A stretch of 6,820 bases of DNA from an uncultured Anaerococcus sp. (GTDB lineage: Bacteria; Bacillota; Clostridia; Tissierellales; Peptoniphilaceae), in assembly GCA_902465755.1 (NCBI GenBank), contig CABQOK010000078.1:1-6820 (forward strand). Direction: 5' to 3'. The translations under genes and the position numbers were made by a program. Below the pieces are notes generated by a model that was not told the origin of the DNA, did no database searches, and was given only the letters and a program-made list of their open reading frames with translations. Shown here piece by piece: positions 6,740-6,820 of this stretch; position 1 is the stretch's first letter, and every line of letters starts with the position of its first letter.

Positions 6740-6790
6740 AAAAGGTGATGTTGCAGAATAGGTAAATCTATTCTGCTCATCATCTTTTTT
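6740..6790 (+). terminator. Compound intrinsic terminator after rpmB
   Basis: The apical stem GCAGAATAG (6753-6761) pairs perfectly with CTATTCTGC (6768-6776) around the loop GTAAAT. Below a small internal loop (TT against T) the stem continues for 11 pairs, AAAAGGTGATG (6740-6750) with CATCATCTTTT (6778-6788), including one G-T (G-U) pair. The run of T at 6785-6790 follows. About 20 pairs plus a T-tract is a strong rho-independent terminator. On the opposite strand the tail is only TTTT followed by AAATTT, so reverse termination would be weaker. Confidence 0.88.
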
Positions 6791-6820
6791 ATTGTGTATC
6801 TATATCAAGCTATTAGATTC

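Noticed and set aside
6791..6820. Terminal 30 bases of the window
   Set aside because: No open frame, promoter pair or repeat can be supported in so short an AT-rich stretch.

Overview
The window looks like a chromosomal housekeeping region from a low-GC Gram-positive anaerobe of the Firmicutes. The DNA is AT-rich with many AGA/AGG/ATA codons. Every gene start has a strong AGGAGG-type or similar ribosome binding site. The gene set (murB, rapZ, whiA, a clostridial-style dnaE, and the four-cysteine form of ribosomal protein L28) fits Clostridia/Tissierellia. From general resemblance I would guess the Anaerococcus/Peptoniphilus group, but this genus-level guess is weak and cannot be proven from this stretch.

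Layout. Positions 1-6326 hold five tightly packed genes, all on the minus strand, read from right to left: murB (UDP-MurNAc synthesis), rapZ (P-loop nucleotide-binding regulator), a HCx5R tyrosine/dual-specificity-type phosphatase, whiA (LAGLIDADG-like/HTH regulator) and dnaE (DNA polymerase III alpha subunit, cut by the window's left edge after 978 residues). Junctions are -1, -7, +12 and +10 bp, so this is almost certainly one translationally coupled operon led by murB. Positions 6327-6507 form a divergent promoter region: one extended -10 candidate fires left into murB and two tandem candidates fire right into rpmB. rpmB (6508-6696, plus strand) is followed by a strong compound stem-loop terminator at 6740-6790. 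The last 30 bases show nothing recognisable.

How the genes work together. MurB makes UDP-N-acetylmuramic acid from UDP-GlcNAc-enolpyruvate. RapZ-family proteins are linked to amino-sugar/UDP-GlcNAc homeostasis. WhiA is tied to cell division and chromosome segregation. DnaE replicates DNA. The operon therefore joins envelope precursor supply, growth/division control and replication.

The most notable point is the order rapZ - phosphatase - whiA. In most Firmicutes and Actinobacteria the middle slot holds yvcK/glmR, a UDP-GlcNAc-binding metabolic regulator. Here a PF13350-type phosphatase sits in that slot, overlapping rapZ by 7 bp. A second curiosity is a perfect 18-bp palindrome inside whiA. 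I see no mobile element, CRISPR array, tRNA or defence system, and I do not claim a new system beyond the phosphatase-for-YvcK arrangement.
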